NCBI GenBank assembly: GCA_022821065.1
Contig: JAJEEK010000028.1
Span: 1 to 35,340 of the forward strand
Direction of reading: 5' to 3'
DNA: 35,340 bases
Origin: Candidatus Poribacteria bacterium
Lineage (GTDB): Bacteria > Poribacteria > WGA-4E > WGA-3G
The translations under genes and the position numbers were made by a program. The first letter of the stretch is position 1. Each line of letters starts with the position of its first letter. Shown piece by piece: positions 14,074 to 23,214 of this stretch. Under the pieces are notes generated by a model that was not told the DNA's origin, did not search any database, and saw nothing but the letters and a program-made list of their open reading frames with translations.

Positions 14074-16338
14074 TTAAGGGTTCCACCAATAGGTCATCTT
14101 GGCGACGATGGTCGAATCGAGCAAGACAGATTTTGTGGTGCCGTCGGTATCGTAGGTTTGATTGAAAACGAAATAGAAGTCGCTTCCTGGACGATAGATG
14201 TAATTAATCAAGAGATTGGCGGACACAACGTCACTTTCTGTGTTCCACTGTGCGAAGAGTTTTGCAAAAAGTGCTGTGGTAAAAGAGTAATCCAACCTAC
14301 CTCTAAAAAGGTTAACGTAGAGGGGACGAGGCTGTCTATCGGTAAAATACGCGGTCGGTAGGTCTACTATCTGGTTAAGTTGGTACTCAGCACTTACACT
14401 GATGTGCCCGTTCGGTTTGAGGGTGGTTTGTAGGTATGCCCTACGCACTTTGCCTTGATAGAAATCTTCAATGCCCCCGCCGATGCTTGTACTGATTGGT
14501 CGGTTGTCACTGCTGGAGGCACGGAAACCAAATGCGTTAGAATAGTAGTCACCTGCTGGAATCACTATGTCATCCCGAAAATCGAAAACTTCATCCAATT
14601 TCTCAAAGGTGCGTCCGAAATTGAAAAAGATGGAGTCTCCCGAACTCAATTCAAACCAGTTGGTGTAGGAGATGTCCCATTCTTCTAATTCGTTGTCGTG
14701 ATTGAGGATATAGTTCGCCTCTGGTCCGGTCCAAATTTGTCGAATGCCGAATTTTTGGGGCATTGGGGCCCAACGGGTCTCACCGCGAATTTGGCGGATA
14801 CCGGTGCGTCTAACATAGCCGACAGCGGGGTTAAAATCCTCGCCGATATCGGTATATGAGCCCTCTACTCGGAAATACCTGCTCCGCCAGTTGGAACCGA
14901 TATACCATGCATTATTCCGTCCGGAGGCGTCCGGTTCAAACGTTCGAGACCACAGCCCTCGTACATCGAGGCTGTCATTGGGTCGGTATTCAAAATCGAA
15001 ACCGCCTGCGCGGTTGTAGTTCTCAATTTCGTCTTTATTCACAAGGATCATCCCTATACGTGAACCCGAAGCGATGTCTTTTGTAATTCGGACGACAGAA
15101 TAATTAGTGCGTGGAATGTCGATTGGATCATCTTCGGCATCATCATGGAATTTATCTGTCAGAACATTGAGGAATCCTACGCCGTAAGAACCGATTTTTC
15201 CACTCGTTTTTCCGCCGAATATAATAGGGATAGCGTTTCCTTCTGCGAGTCCGATCCGTCGGCTGTAGAACAGGAGCATCGGTGGTGGACGGCGGAAGCT
15301 GGTGCGCGGTACGCCGAAATCGAAGAGTCCGGCACCTTCCAAAAAGAAGGGGCGCTTTTCGGGGAAGAACAGGCTAAATCGTGTAAGGTTTACCTGCTCC
15401 TCATCTGCTTCGACTTGTGCGAAGTCAGTGTTGAGGGTAAGGTCAGCGGTGAGGTTTGAAGTGATGCCATATTTTGCGTCAAAACCGAATTTAAATTCGC
15501 GTGTTGTCTGGAGTGTTGCATCGTCGTCGCTGACTTGCGTGATTCCAGGCAGAATGTAGGGGAGGAATTCTAAGTTCCGAGCGGGTGCGATCCCTTCGAG
15601 TCCGACGAGGCTACCGACGTGTGCTGTTCGGTATTTTGCTCTGCCGCCGTAAGAAGCGGGGACAGGTGTCCATATCCCTTCTTCTTGATGGCGCGCGATC
15701 CCGCGCCCTGCATTGATACCCCACGTCATCGGATCGTTCTTTTCAAATCGGAGTTGACTAAACGGGATGCTGAGTTCGGCTGTCCAATAAGAATCGTTGA
15801 TTTTGGACTTGCACTCGACAACGGCATCCCAGTCCGTGTTCATAGTATCGCCGCTGTTGGTGATGGCTCTGTCCTGTATTGCACCGAGCGGGTTGAGACG
15901 GAAGAAGAAACCGCTCCGTTTGTCGTTATATGTATCGAGTAGTACGAAAACGTTGTCATTTTCGTGTAGGTCGCGTGCATCACGTCGCATTTCATTTGCG
16001 ATGAGTTTAGACATATCAGAGTCGTGGCAGGTGAACCCAAAGTAGATATTCTCAGCATCGTAGAGGATCCGAAGTTCTGTTGTTTCGGTAATGTTTTCGC
16101 CTTCGTTTGGTTCTACTTGGATAAACTCGTTCATTGGTTCGGCGTGCTGCCAATCTGCTTCCGTTAGATCGCCGTCAATCTCGATGCTCTGATATGTGCG
16201 GTATGCCTTAATTTGTTTCGGGCCTAACTCGGCATGCGTACTGGCGGCGATGACGTTCAACAGTGCAATGAGAAACAGGGAGATTCCGATTTTTTCGAAT
16301 TTCGGTAGAAAAGATAGTAGATGTCTGTCCAAGAGCAT
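14074..16338 (-). CDS. DUF5916-type outer-membrane protein with N-terminal CBM9-like domain
   Basis: The protein has 754 residues. A signal peptide ends near ASTHAE. Next is a carbohydrate-binding family 9-like domain of about 200 residues (IEIDGDLTEADWQHAEPMNE, then LDTYNDKRSGFFFRLNP). The rest fits the DUF5916 family, with LTLNTDFAQVEADEEQVNLTRF and FFPEKRPFFLEGAGLFDFG and a C-terminal part rich in alternating aromatic beta-strands, as in an outer-membrane barrel. The ligand is unknown. The listed ATG is only 2 nt after GGAGG; a TTG two codons later is better spaced and may be the true start. It lies 72 bp after a TonB-dependent receptor gene in the same direction. Confidence 0.88.
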   Translation of the reverse strand: MLLDRHLLSFLPKFEKIGISLFLIALLNVIAASTHAELGPKQIKAYRTYQSIEIDGDLTEADWQHAEPMNEFIQVEPNEGENITETTELRILYDAENIYFGFTCHDSDMSKLIANEMRRDARDLHENDNVFVLLDTYNDKRSGFFFRLNPLGAIQDRAITNSGDTMNTDWDAVVECKSKINDSYWTAELSIPFSQLRFEKNDPMTWGINAGRGIARHQEEGIWTPVPASYGGRAKYRTAHVGSLVGLEGIAPARNLEFLPYILPGITQVSDDDATLQTTREFKFGFDAKYGITSNLTADLTLNTDFAQVEADEEQVNLTRFSLFFPEKRPFFLEGAGLFDFGVPRTSFRRPPPMLLFYSRRIGLAEGNAIPIIFGGKTSGKIGSYGVGFLNVLTDKFHDDAEDDPIDIPRTNYSVVRITKDIASGSRIGMILVNKDEIENYNRAGGFDFEYRPNDSLDVRGLWSRTFEPDASGRNNAWYIGSNWRSRYFRVEGSYTDIGEDFNPAVGYVRRTGIRQIRGETRWAPMPQKFGIRQIWTGPEANYILNHDNELEEWDISYTNWFELSSGDSIFFNFGRTFEKLDEVFDFRDDIVIPAGDYYSNAFGFRASSSDNRPISTSIGGGIEDFYQGKVRRAYLQTTLKPNGHISVSAEYQLNQIVDLPTAYFTDRQPRPLYVNLFRGRLDYSFTTALFAKLFAQWNTESDVVSANLLINYIYRPGSDFYFVFNQTYDTDGTTKSVLLDSTIVAKMTYWWNP

Positions 16339-16351
16339 TGCCTCCTTTGGG

Positions 16352-16369
16352 TAAAGCGTTTATGCTTTA
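16352..16369 (-). repeat. Small inverted repeat between receptor and DUF5916-type genes
   Basis: TAAAGC and GCTTTA form a 6-bp stem with a 6-nt loop, 14 bp upstream of the DUF5916-type start. It could be part of a leader or an operator. Support is weak. Confidence 0.2.
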
Positions 16370-16410
16370 TAAAGACGAAAAAGGAGACAGATTGGACTAT
16401 ATAAATTTTA

Positions 16411-18618
16411 CTAAAATTCTAACACCATCGCTACAAACGGGATAATCGGCAATTGCGAGATGGGTTCTTCTTTCGTAAAATTGGGGCTATAGCGCACTTC
16501 AAGTATATTGTTGCGGTTGTAGACGTTCCATACCTCGAGTGCGAAACCTAATTTCCAGTCTTGATCCTCTGAACCTCCGAATAATTGAAAGTAGAGACTC
16601 AGGTCTAATCGATGATATGGGGTGGTGCGTATCCATTCTCCATAGATGGGTTGCCATTTCATCTCCTTCGTCCGAAAGTTTGTGAAGATAGTTCGTCCCG
16701 TTAATGGGGCGTAAAGTACACCGCTCTGGTATTGCCACTTCGCGTTCATGTCTAACGCTTTAATAAGCGGAATTGCGACGAGCAATTTTGGCGGGGCGCT
16801 GTAACTTGTCGCGAATGTCAGCACATGCGGACTATTGTAGGTGTAGAATCGATGGAATTTTTCAGAAAGATCGCGACGTTTGGAGATGGTGTACGCGTAG
16901 GCTACCCAACCGTTAAAGGATTCAGAAAATTGGTACGCTAAAGAGACTTCAAACCCGCGCACAAATCCTGTTTGACCGTTCTGATATTGTTTTTCATCTT
17001 TATTATATGTAATGAGGTTATGGAGTGTTTTGTAGTAGCCCGCGAGATTCACTTCTGCCCCGAACGGTAAAGGTTGTTTCAACTCAAGGATATAATGCGT
17101 TGCACGGCTCGGCTTAAGGTCCTTGTTTGGTGTCACACCGAGGACGGTCTGCTCCAAGCGTGGATTCTGTGCATAGCGTCCATAGCTGAAATGGAGCGTT
17201 GTTTTAGCGGGAAGATCGAGTCGAAGTTGTCCGCGTGGTTGCAATGATAGGCTATCTGTAAGATTAAAGTAACTCGCTCGCGTTCCGAAGGTGCCGAAAA
17301 GTCCGAGATGTTTAGAAGAGAGAAAGTTATGTTGAGATTGGAGATACCCCTCTAAACCGTGGAGGTTTCGGGTTTTCGTAACATTAAGTGTGGTAAAATT
17401 CTGTCGAATCCGGAACTCATAATCTGGGTCTCCCTCTTCAGGTTGACGCGCACCGTGGCTGATAACTGTTGAAAAATTGCTTGACAGCAAGTAGCCGAAC
17501 TCTACATCGGTCTTTTCTGAGGATGTTGTGTAAGTAAAATCATTCCGAAGAGCATAGACGGACGATGCTGTACGATAGTAGTACCCTTCACCAAAGGCTA
17601 TTTCGTTTTCTGAAAAGGAGCGGGTTAATGATAAAATTGATCGGAATTGCGGCGAAAATTGGGAATAAAGATGGATTCCTTGGACATCAAACGGGTTTTC
17701 TGAGTTTAAAAGTCCTTGGAGATCGCTATTATGAACCTCTTGAGATCCCAATTGTAATTTAAACGCGTCGTACGCCGTAACTGCGTTAAGAACGATTCCA
17801 TGGGTACTGTTGAGTTTGTAAACACCTTTTAGTTGATAGCTCCAAAAACGTGGGACCTGCCGTACCAGATCTTCTACTTCTACTAAACGCGATGCCAATT
17901 CAAAGAGAGGTTCCAGATAGCTTAGCCTACCGAAAGCGTACCAATACCCTTGTCCAGCTAACGTTTTATTTAAATAGTCACGGTCGTTCCACGCTTGTGC
18001 TTCGTTGGTTTCGTCGCTTTTAGAATCCTGTAGATTGTCAGTCTTGTTGCCGAAGTCAAAAGATCCATTGAGGAAGGCTTCGGAATAGATAAAACTCGGT
18101 TTTAGGGTTCCATCAAACCGTCCTAAAGTCTCTTTATTTTTTGGAGCGGAATGGATATCGATCACTGCCTGTGAGTCTGCGCCGAATTCGGCACCAAAGC
18201 CGCCTGGATAGACATCAACTTTTCCAATGACTTCGGAGCTGACGACTGAGACAATACCGAGGAGATGATACGGGTATCCTAATGGGAGTCGGTCAAAGTA
18301 ATAGAGGTTATCTTCGGGGGCACCGCCACGCACGGAAAGGACGCCGAGGAAATCGTTTATGGTCGCGACGCTTGGGAGCCGTGCGATGCCGCGAAATGGA
18401 TCGCCTGCGCTGCCTGGCATTCTCTTGAGTAATTCGCCGTCCAAAGTCTGTCTTGATTTTCTGTCTATCCGTTGGCTCTCAATGGTTATTGGGTCTAACG
18501 TAACAACAGGATTCTCGGTTTCATCCTTTACGACTTCTGATGTGGCAGTATCCTCGGTTTCGGCGATAGCACTAAACGACATCAAGCAACAGGTTAAATA
18601 GATCAATATTTTTTTCAA
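16411..18618 (-). CDS. TonB-dependent receptor (second of a tandem pair)
   Basis: The 735-residue protein has a signal peptide (KKILIYLTCCLMSFSAIA), a plug domain near residues 45-145 with RMPGSAGD, VRGGAPEDNLYYFDRLPLGY and GFGAEFGADSQAVIDIHS, and a beta-barrel whose final residue is Phe, as expected for outer-membrane barrels. It lacks the carboxypeptidase-like regulatory domain that its upstream paralogue has. The substrate is unknown. I choose the TTG at 18618 because a GGAG lies 8 nt before it and it puts the signal peptide at the N-terminus; the longer frame from 18657 also begins with TTG and would bury the signal. Confidence 0.88.
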   Translation of the reverse strand: MKKILIYLTCCLMSFSAIAETEDTATSEVVKDETENPVVTLDPITIESQRIDRKSRQTLDGELLKRMPGSAGDPFRGIARLPSVATINDFLGVLSVRGGAPEDNLYYFDRLPLGYPYHLLGIVSVVSSEVIGKVDVYPGGFGAEFGADSQAVIDIHSAPKNKETLGRFDGTLKPSFIYSEAFLNGSFDFGNKTDNLQDSKSDETNEAQAWNDRDYLNKTLAGQGYWYAFGRLSYLEPLFELASRLVEVEDLVRQVPRFWSYQLKGVYKLNSTHGIVLNAVTAYDAFKLQLGSQEVHNSDLQGLLNSENPFDVQGIHLYSQFSPQFRSILSLTRSFSENEIAFGEGYYYRTASSVYALRNDFTYTTSSEKTDVEFGYLLSSNFSTVISHGARQPEEGDPDYEFRIRQNFTTLNVTKTRNLHGLEGYLQSQHNFLSSKHLGLFGTFGTRASYFNLTDSLSLQPRGQLRLDLPAKTTLHFSYGRYAQNPRLEQTVLGVTPNKDLKPSRATHYILELKQPLPFGAEVNLAGYYKTLHNLITYNKDEKQYQNGQTGFVRGFEVSLAYQFSESFNGWVAYAYTISKRRDLSEKFHRFYTYNSPHVLTFATSYSAPPKLLVAIPLIKALDMNAKWQYQSGVLYAPLTGRTIFTNFRTKEMKWQPIYGEWIRTTPYHRLDLSLYFQLFGGSEDQDWKLGFALEVWNVYNRNNILEVRYSPNFTKEEPISQLPIIPFVAMVLEF

Positions 18619-18772
18619 CGTTTTGTCTCCATGGTATTTACAGGGAGCGGGTTGCAAACCCCGCTTGGAAGGGAGAGGTTTGTTGTTCTCTAACGTGTCG
18701 ATTTATTTTTCGTTTACTATAGTGCTAAACTGTCCAGTGATCGGGTAGTGCTATTTTCAACGGAAATTCGGT

Positions 18773-20995
18773 TTAAAATTCCGCTGTAATTCCGAGATAA
18801 GGTAGAATCGGCAACTGGTTAATATCGTCCCGTGTTTGACAATCTTCACTATAATTGAAATCTAACAGATTCTGTCTGTTGTAAGTATTTAAAAGTTCGA
18901 GGAAGATGCCGAGATTCCACGCGCTAAATTGGAAGGTTTTGCTGATGCGAATATCGAGTCGATGGTATGCTGGGAGCCGATCGGAATTCGTTTCAGCGTA
19001 AATAGGAATATAGATAGGATTGCCGTTCCGAGGGTCAAATTGGACAGTCGCGCCTGTACAAGGTGTATAGGGGTTCCCGGTTCGGTACTGCCATTTCGCG
19101 CCGAATTCCCATGTTGGGGTCAGGTTGTAGCTTGCGGCGAGTGTCGCGACGTGCGTCTGATCAAACGAATAGAGACGATAGGGTTCCTCAGGACGGTCAC
19201 GGCGTTTCGACAACGCATAAGCATAGGAAATCCAGCCAAAAAACCGATCGTCGCGTTGATGTCTGAGAAAAATTTCGGTGCCTTGTGCATAGCCGACCCC
19301 TTGATTGAGATAAGCGGCTGCTTCATCAACAGTTGCTATCCCTGATAGGTCTTTATAGTAGGCTGCCATTTTGATTTCTGTGTCTTCAGAGAGTTGTCGT
19401 TTGAGTTCGAGTATATAGTGGTCTGCACTGCTTGATTTCAGAGCAGGATTCCCGATGGTCGGAGAGAGAAGGGCTGGAATCGGGGTCTGGTTGTAAACAC
19501 CATAAGCGAATTGAAGTTCGGTGGTATTCGGGAGTTCGACAAGCAGGCTACCGCGCGGTTGGATAGAAAGTTCGTCGGTGCGATTAAAATAGTCGAAACG
19601 GATACCAAAGACAGCAGATAAAAACGGTAGCACTGTGTATCTATCTTGCAGGTAGCCTTCAATGCGTTGTCCACGTACGTATTCGTCTAATACAATCTTT
19701 TCCTCGAATCGGATGTCAAAGTCAACTTCACCTTCATCCGGTATACGGGTGAAAGTGCCACTAACTGTTCCCGGTTCAAGCCCAAGGATTAACCCTGTTT
19801 CTAAACGGTGTCTGGCGTTTAGTTCGTAGGTGATGTCTTCGCGTAAGGTGTAGCTCGGTGCGTCGATATTAAGAGATATCTGAGGACCGAAATTGACATC
19901 AAATAAGAAATCTGAACGGGTGAGGGATAAAAAAGAGGTGAGCCGTTCTGTCAGGAGGGATCGGAGGTGGATGCCTGCGCCTTCAAAACCGCTTTCAAAA
20001 CTGGTATTTCCTTGAAAATCTTGGTCTACATTTTCGCCATCTAATGTTAGAGCAAACCGGTCACCAGAAGCGAAGAGATTAAAAAAGAGTTGATGTTTTT
20101 CACTGAGATCATAGCCTGCCTTAATTTGATAATCCCAAAAACGCGGGAATGCTGTGATTGCACCGACATCAAATGAGAGGGAACCGATAAATAAGTCGAT
20201 GTAACTTCTGCGTCCTGCGGCGTACCAGAAACCTTTTTCGCCGATTTTGCCTTGGAAGAGTCCTTCTGAATAGAGAAGATTGAGATTAAATTTCCCACGT
20301 AAATTCGCTGGACTATCGTTTTGTGAGTAGATGTCAATTACGGCTTGCGAATCGACACCGTATTCGGCACCATATCCTCCTGCGTAGACATCAATGCGGT
20401 CGATAATTTCGGAGCTCAAGGAGGAGACGATCCCGCCGAAATGGTAGGGATACCCTACAGGTACTCGGTCAAAGTAGTAGAGGTTATCCTCATCGGATCC
20501 GCCGCGGATATAGAGTGCCCCGCTAAAATCGTTTGCGACACCGATGCCGGGGATCGCTGGTAGGGCACGAAGCGCGTCACCTGCTGTGCCGGGTAGGCGT
20601 GTGATTTCTCGGGCTTGGATACTTTTTTTACTGACTGTCTTAGGTTCACGTTTATCGGTTACTGTTACACCTTCGAGCCGATACTGTCCTGTTTCGACAT
20701 AGATTTCAGTTTCTTTCGGCACCCCTGATGCGACGATAACGACGGTTCTTTGGATGAGTTCTGTCTCAGGGATGGTGGTTACTAAGGTGTAAGTGCCGTC
20801 AGGGATGTCGCTGAATACGAACCTTCCATTTTCATCTGTTTTTTGCTGTGTATCTGTTTGAAGAATTTTTACGTCTGCACCTGCTAACGGCTCTTTTGTG
20901 TCTTTGTTGTAGACGGTCCCTTCGATTGTTCCCGTTTGTGCCAAGGCTATTACTGGGATGAGGAGAACCGCCAGCAGGCAAAAGAAATTTTTCAT
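18773..20995 (-). CDS. TonB-dependent receptor with carboxypeptidase-like regulatory domain
   Basis: The 740-residue protein starts with a signal peptide (MKNFFCLLAVLLIPVIALAQ), then a CarboxypepD_reg-like beta-sandwich (about residues 21-100, GTIEGTVYNKDTKEPLAGAD). The plug follows, with RLPGTAGDALRALPAIPGI, IRGGSDEDNLYYFDRVPVGY and GGYGAEYGVDSQAVIDIYS, and then a barrel ending in Phe. It imports a large or scarce substrate across the outer membrane with energy from TonB; the substrate is unknown. The plug is very similar to that of the next gene, so the two arose by tandem duplication. The open frame runs 79 codons further upstream, but only the ATG at 20995 gives a signal peptide. Confidence 0.9.
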   Translation of the reverse strand: MKNFFCLLAVLLIPVIALAQTGTIEGTVYNKDTKEPLAGADVKILQTDTQQKTDENGRFVFSDIPDGTYTLVTTIPETELIQRTVVIVASGVPKETEIYVETGQYRLEGVTVTDKREPKTVSKKSIQAREITRLPGTAGDALRALPAIPGIGVANDFSGALYIRGGSDEDNLYYFDRVPVGYPYHFGGIVSSLSSEIIDRIDVYAGGYGAEYGVDSQAVIDIYSQNDSPANLRGKFNLNLLYSEGLFQGKIGEKGFWYAAGRRSYIDLFIGSLSFDVGAITAFPRFWDYQIKAGYDLSEKHQLFFNLFASGDRFALTLDGENVDQDFQGNTSFESGFEGAGIHLRSLLTERLTSFLSLTRSDFLFDVNFGPQISLNIDAPSYTLREDITYELNARHRLETGLILGLEPGTVSGTFTRIPDEGEVDFDIRFEEKIVLDEYVRGQRIEGYLQDRYTVLPFLSAVFGIRFDYFNRTDELSIQPRGSLLVELPNTTELQFAYGVYNQTPIPALLSPTIGNPALKSSSADHYILELKRQLSEDTEIKMAAYYKDLSGIATVDEAAAYLNQGVGYAQGTEIFLRHQRDDRFFGWISYAYALSKRRDRPEEPYRLYSFDQTHVATLAASYNLTPTWEFGAKWQYRTGNPYTPCTGATVQFDPRNGNPIYIPIYAETNSDRLPAYHRLDIRISKTFQFSAWNLGIFLELLNTYNRQNLLDFNYSEDCQTRDDINQLPILPYLGITAEF

Positions 20996-21057
20996 GATTT
21001 TGGCAACCTCTGTTCTCAATATATTGAAAAAATTGTGGGCGATTGTGTTCACTAAAA

Positions 21058-21087
21058 AGTATACAATTTTCTGTTTCAGATTGCCAA
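21058..21087 (-). promoter_or_regulatory. Possible promoter of the receptor gene cluster
   Basis: TTGGCA (21087-21082) and TATACT (21063-21058) on the minus strand are 18 bp apart, about 60 bp before the receptor start. The match is fair and it is the best candidate in this gap. Confidence 0.45.
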
Positions 21088-21153
21088 AAAAAATAGGGTT
21101 GCTTTCGATTTTCTCAGCGGGGGGATATTTGGGACGGTTGACTGATTTGTTAA

Positions 21154-21175
21154 GGGTGGGCAACGTTGCCCACCC
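21154..21175. repeat. 22-bp perfect palindrome after the PhyH-like gene
   Basis: The 22 bases at 21154-21175 are a perfect palindrome (GGGTGGGCAA, CG, then its complement), 15 bp beyond the stop of the PhyH-like gene. No U-tract follows, so it may be a dispersed palindromic repeat rather than an intrinsic terminator. It could still block exonucleases at the transcript end. Confidence 0.5.
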
Positions 21176-21189
21176 GTTGTGTTGAGGTG

Positions 21190-22038
21190 TTAGCGTGCGA
21201 CAGCTTCGGATCCGAGGTGTTCCTGAATCCATGTGCGGAGTGGAACATCTTTCTCGCCGGGGGATGTGTAGCCGTGTCCCCCCGTACTTTTACCCATAAT
21301 TTGTTGACGGATTGGGTCGGCGTGTTCCATGAAATGTTCTACCGTCATATCGTCGCGGGGCTGCAGCCAGCGGTAGCTATAGCCGTAAAAGAGTACCTTT
21401 CGGACGATGTCGGAGGTATTGCGTCCTGCTGCGTGCCAGAGTCTACGATCGAAAAAGACAGCGGTTCCGGGTTTTGCGAACACCGGTGTGGCATTCTCAG
21501 GATCAGCGGTGCTATCTTCTGGCATCTCTACCTTATTGAACCGATGACTGCCCGGTATCACGGAGAAGTTGCCGCGCCCGGGGACCGAGGTATCCGTTAG
21601 GAAGTAGGCGACCTTCAGTGATATGCGCGGTCGCGGATTGCCTTCCAATTCAATGTTGAGTCTTCCACTGTCTTGGTGCCATCCGAGGCGTTTCTGTTTA
21701 TCATGTTCTTCAGGTGGAAGCGGCGGCATGAGAATAAAATGTGAGTGGTAGAGTTTGATATTCCATCCGAGAATGCCCCACACTTTCGGGAATGTGGTGT
21801 GCCAGTCAAGGAGCTCGATGAAACTTTCATCTCTACCGACGAAATCGAGAAGGTTAAACCTGGCATCGGGTGGGAGTTCATCTTTACCCAGGTGCGCTGC
21901 GCCGACGCGATCGACAGCGGCAATTAACTTCTCGACCATTTCTTGTGGGATTGCGTCTTCAACCGCGAAAAAGCCGTCTTCTTCAAATTGCTGTTTTTCT
22001 GTTTCGGTCAAACAGTGTTCTAAACATAGCGGGTTCAT
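21190..22038 (-). CDS. Phytanoyl-CoA dioxygenase (PhyH) family protein
   Basis: This is a non-heme Fe(II)/2-oxoglutarate oxygenase of 282 residues. The iron triad is visible: H121 and D123 in GWHQDSG, and H202 in RRLWHAAGRN. R213 in the following strand (IVRKVLFYGY) is well placed to bind 2-oxoglutarate. PRPRISLKVAYFLTDT and GNFSVIPGSHRFNK are family-typical. PhyH-family proteins act on varied substrates, so the natural substrate is unknown; fatty acyl-CoA is only the founding case. The ATG follows GGAGG and a promoter candidate lies at 22074-22102. Confidence 0.88.
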   Translation of the reverse strand: MNPLCLEHCLTETEKQQFEEDGFFAVEDAIPQEMVEKLIAAVDRVGAAHLGKDELPPDARFNLLDFVGRDESFIELLDWHTTFPKVWGILGWNIKLYHSHFILMPPLPPEEHDKQKRLGWHQDSGRLNIELEGNPRPRISLKVAYFLTDTSVPGRGNFSVIPGSHRFNKVEMPEDSTADPENATPVFAKPGTAVFFDRRLWHAAGRNTSDIVRKVLFYGYSYRWLQPRDDMTVEHFMEHADPIRQQIMGKSTGGHGYTSPGEKDVPLRTWIQEHLGSEAVAR

Positions 22039-22073
22039 CGTTTCCTCCCAGAAAGATGTTGTAATTTGCGAAA

Positions 22074-22102
22074 AGTCTACACTGAATTGAAAATCTCGTC
22101 AA
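22074..22102 (-). promoter_or_regulatory. Promoter candidate for the PhyH-like gene
   Basis: TTGACG (22102-22097) and TAGACT (22079-22074) on the minus strand are 17 bp apart, about 36 bp before the ATG. The -10 box is only moderate. Confidence 0.45.
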
Positions 22103-22137
22103 CCTGAAAATATATTTAACGCAAGGGGTTTCAGTTG

Positions 22138-23214
22138 TCAGTCCTCAGAAAGGAGCGGCGAAAAGTTTTTGGAGTCCACTTGCTTTGCGCGTTGTCTGGC
22201 GCGCCATCTCCGCCAAAAATTCACGCTTGCACTAAAGAGGAAACCGCTACCGATGATACCGACGATCGTTCCAGATAACACGAGATCGGGGTCTTTTATA
22301 ACAAAGTAAGTTGATCCCCCGATGAGGAGGCTCGCGATCAATGTATCTTTGAGGCTGTTCTTTTGCGCCCGTTTTTGCAGGAGCCGTAGGTTCGCGAGTT
22401 TCTTCTGTTTTACATAGTCAACAAGGGGTTCTATAGGAACATGCACCGATTCTGCTTTCCCGGGTGGTACGTCTCGGACGCAGCGGAATCCGATGTTTCC
22501 TGCGCTATAGTCTGGTGGTGCGTGTAGACGGTTAGCGCATCGAAAATAACGTTCTGCCGTGCCATCACGCACTTCCAACCATGAACCGCCCCGTAAGGCT
22601 TTATGTTTTTCATCAGTTACCTGTTTACTTATCTTATACTTCGGGTCAGGATATGGCTGATACCAATCTGCAGTCCATTCCCACACGTTCCCCGCAGCTT
22701 CGCCGACACCGTAAGGACTTGCTGTCGAAGGACGGATACCTATAGGTGTGAGGTACGCTGTCAGAATCTCGACTGTTTCTGTAGATTCAGGGTCGTCAGG
22801 TACAAAGATATTGCCCCACGGATAAATCCGTCCGTCGGGACCTCTACACGCTTTCTCCCATTCTGCTTCTGTTGGGAGTCGTTTGCTTGCCCATTGGGCA
22901 TAAGCGTTACTATCGTGCCAACTGACATGAACAACAGGTAGATTTGGGTTTTCAGATGCGAAGTTGCTGTTCTTCCAGTGTGGTGGTGGTGGATAATCCG
23001 TTTCCTGCACGAAGACCGCGTACTCGGCGTTTGTTACAGGATACTGTTCAATGAAATATGCCTTCAAAAAGCGTATGTGGATCGGTGCTTCGTCGAGTTT
23101 GGCGTGTTCGGCGTTAACTAAGGCGGTTCCATAGAACGGCTCGATATCGGTGCCCATGATAAACGCGCCCTGCGGGATGATAACGGTTTTGGTAGGTTTT
23201 CGGTTTTGGTTCAT
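22138..23214 (-). CDS. FGE/SUMF1-fold protein with membrane tail, lacking catalytic cysteines
   Basis: The first roughly 250 residues have the formylglycine-generating enzyme (FGE-sulfatase) fold: IPQGAFIMGTD, YPVTNAEYAVFV, LPVVHVSWHDSNAYAQWASK, RLPTEAEWEKACRG, GEAAGNVWEWTADWY, LRGGSWLEVRD and GNIGFRCVRD. True FGE has copper-binding cysteines in the GGSYLC...C segment; here those positions read E and A, so sulfatase activation is unlikely. A linker and two hydrophobic helices near residues 292-330 follow, then a basic tail, so the protein is probably membrane-bound. The ATG at 23214 overlaps the upstream stop (ATGA); a GTG at 23226 is an alternative start. Confidence 0.85.
   Translation of the reverse strand: MNQNRKPTKTVIIPQGAFIMGTDIEPFYGTALVNAEHAKLDEAPIHIRFLKAYFIEQYPVTNAEYAVFVQETDYPPPPHWKNSNFASENPNLPVVHVSWHDSNAYAQWASKRLPTEAEWEKACRGPDGRIYPWGNIFVPDDPESTETVEILTAYLTPIGIRPSTASPYGVGEAAGNVWEWTADWYQPYPDPKYKISKQVTDEKHKALRGGSWLEVRDGTAERYFRCANRLHAPPDYSAGNIGFRCVRDVPPGKAESVHVPIEPLVDYVKQKKLANLRLLQKRAQKNSLKDTLIASLLIGGSTYFVIKDPDLVLSGTIVGIIGSGFLFSASVNFWRRWRARQRAKQVDSKNFSPLLSED

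Noticed and set aside
20996..21232. 79-codon N-terminal extension of the first TonB-dependent receptor
   Set aside because: It would bury a clear signal peptide and it crosses the 22-bp palindrome and a likely promoter.
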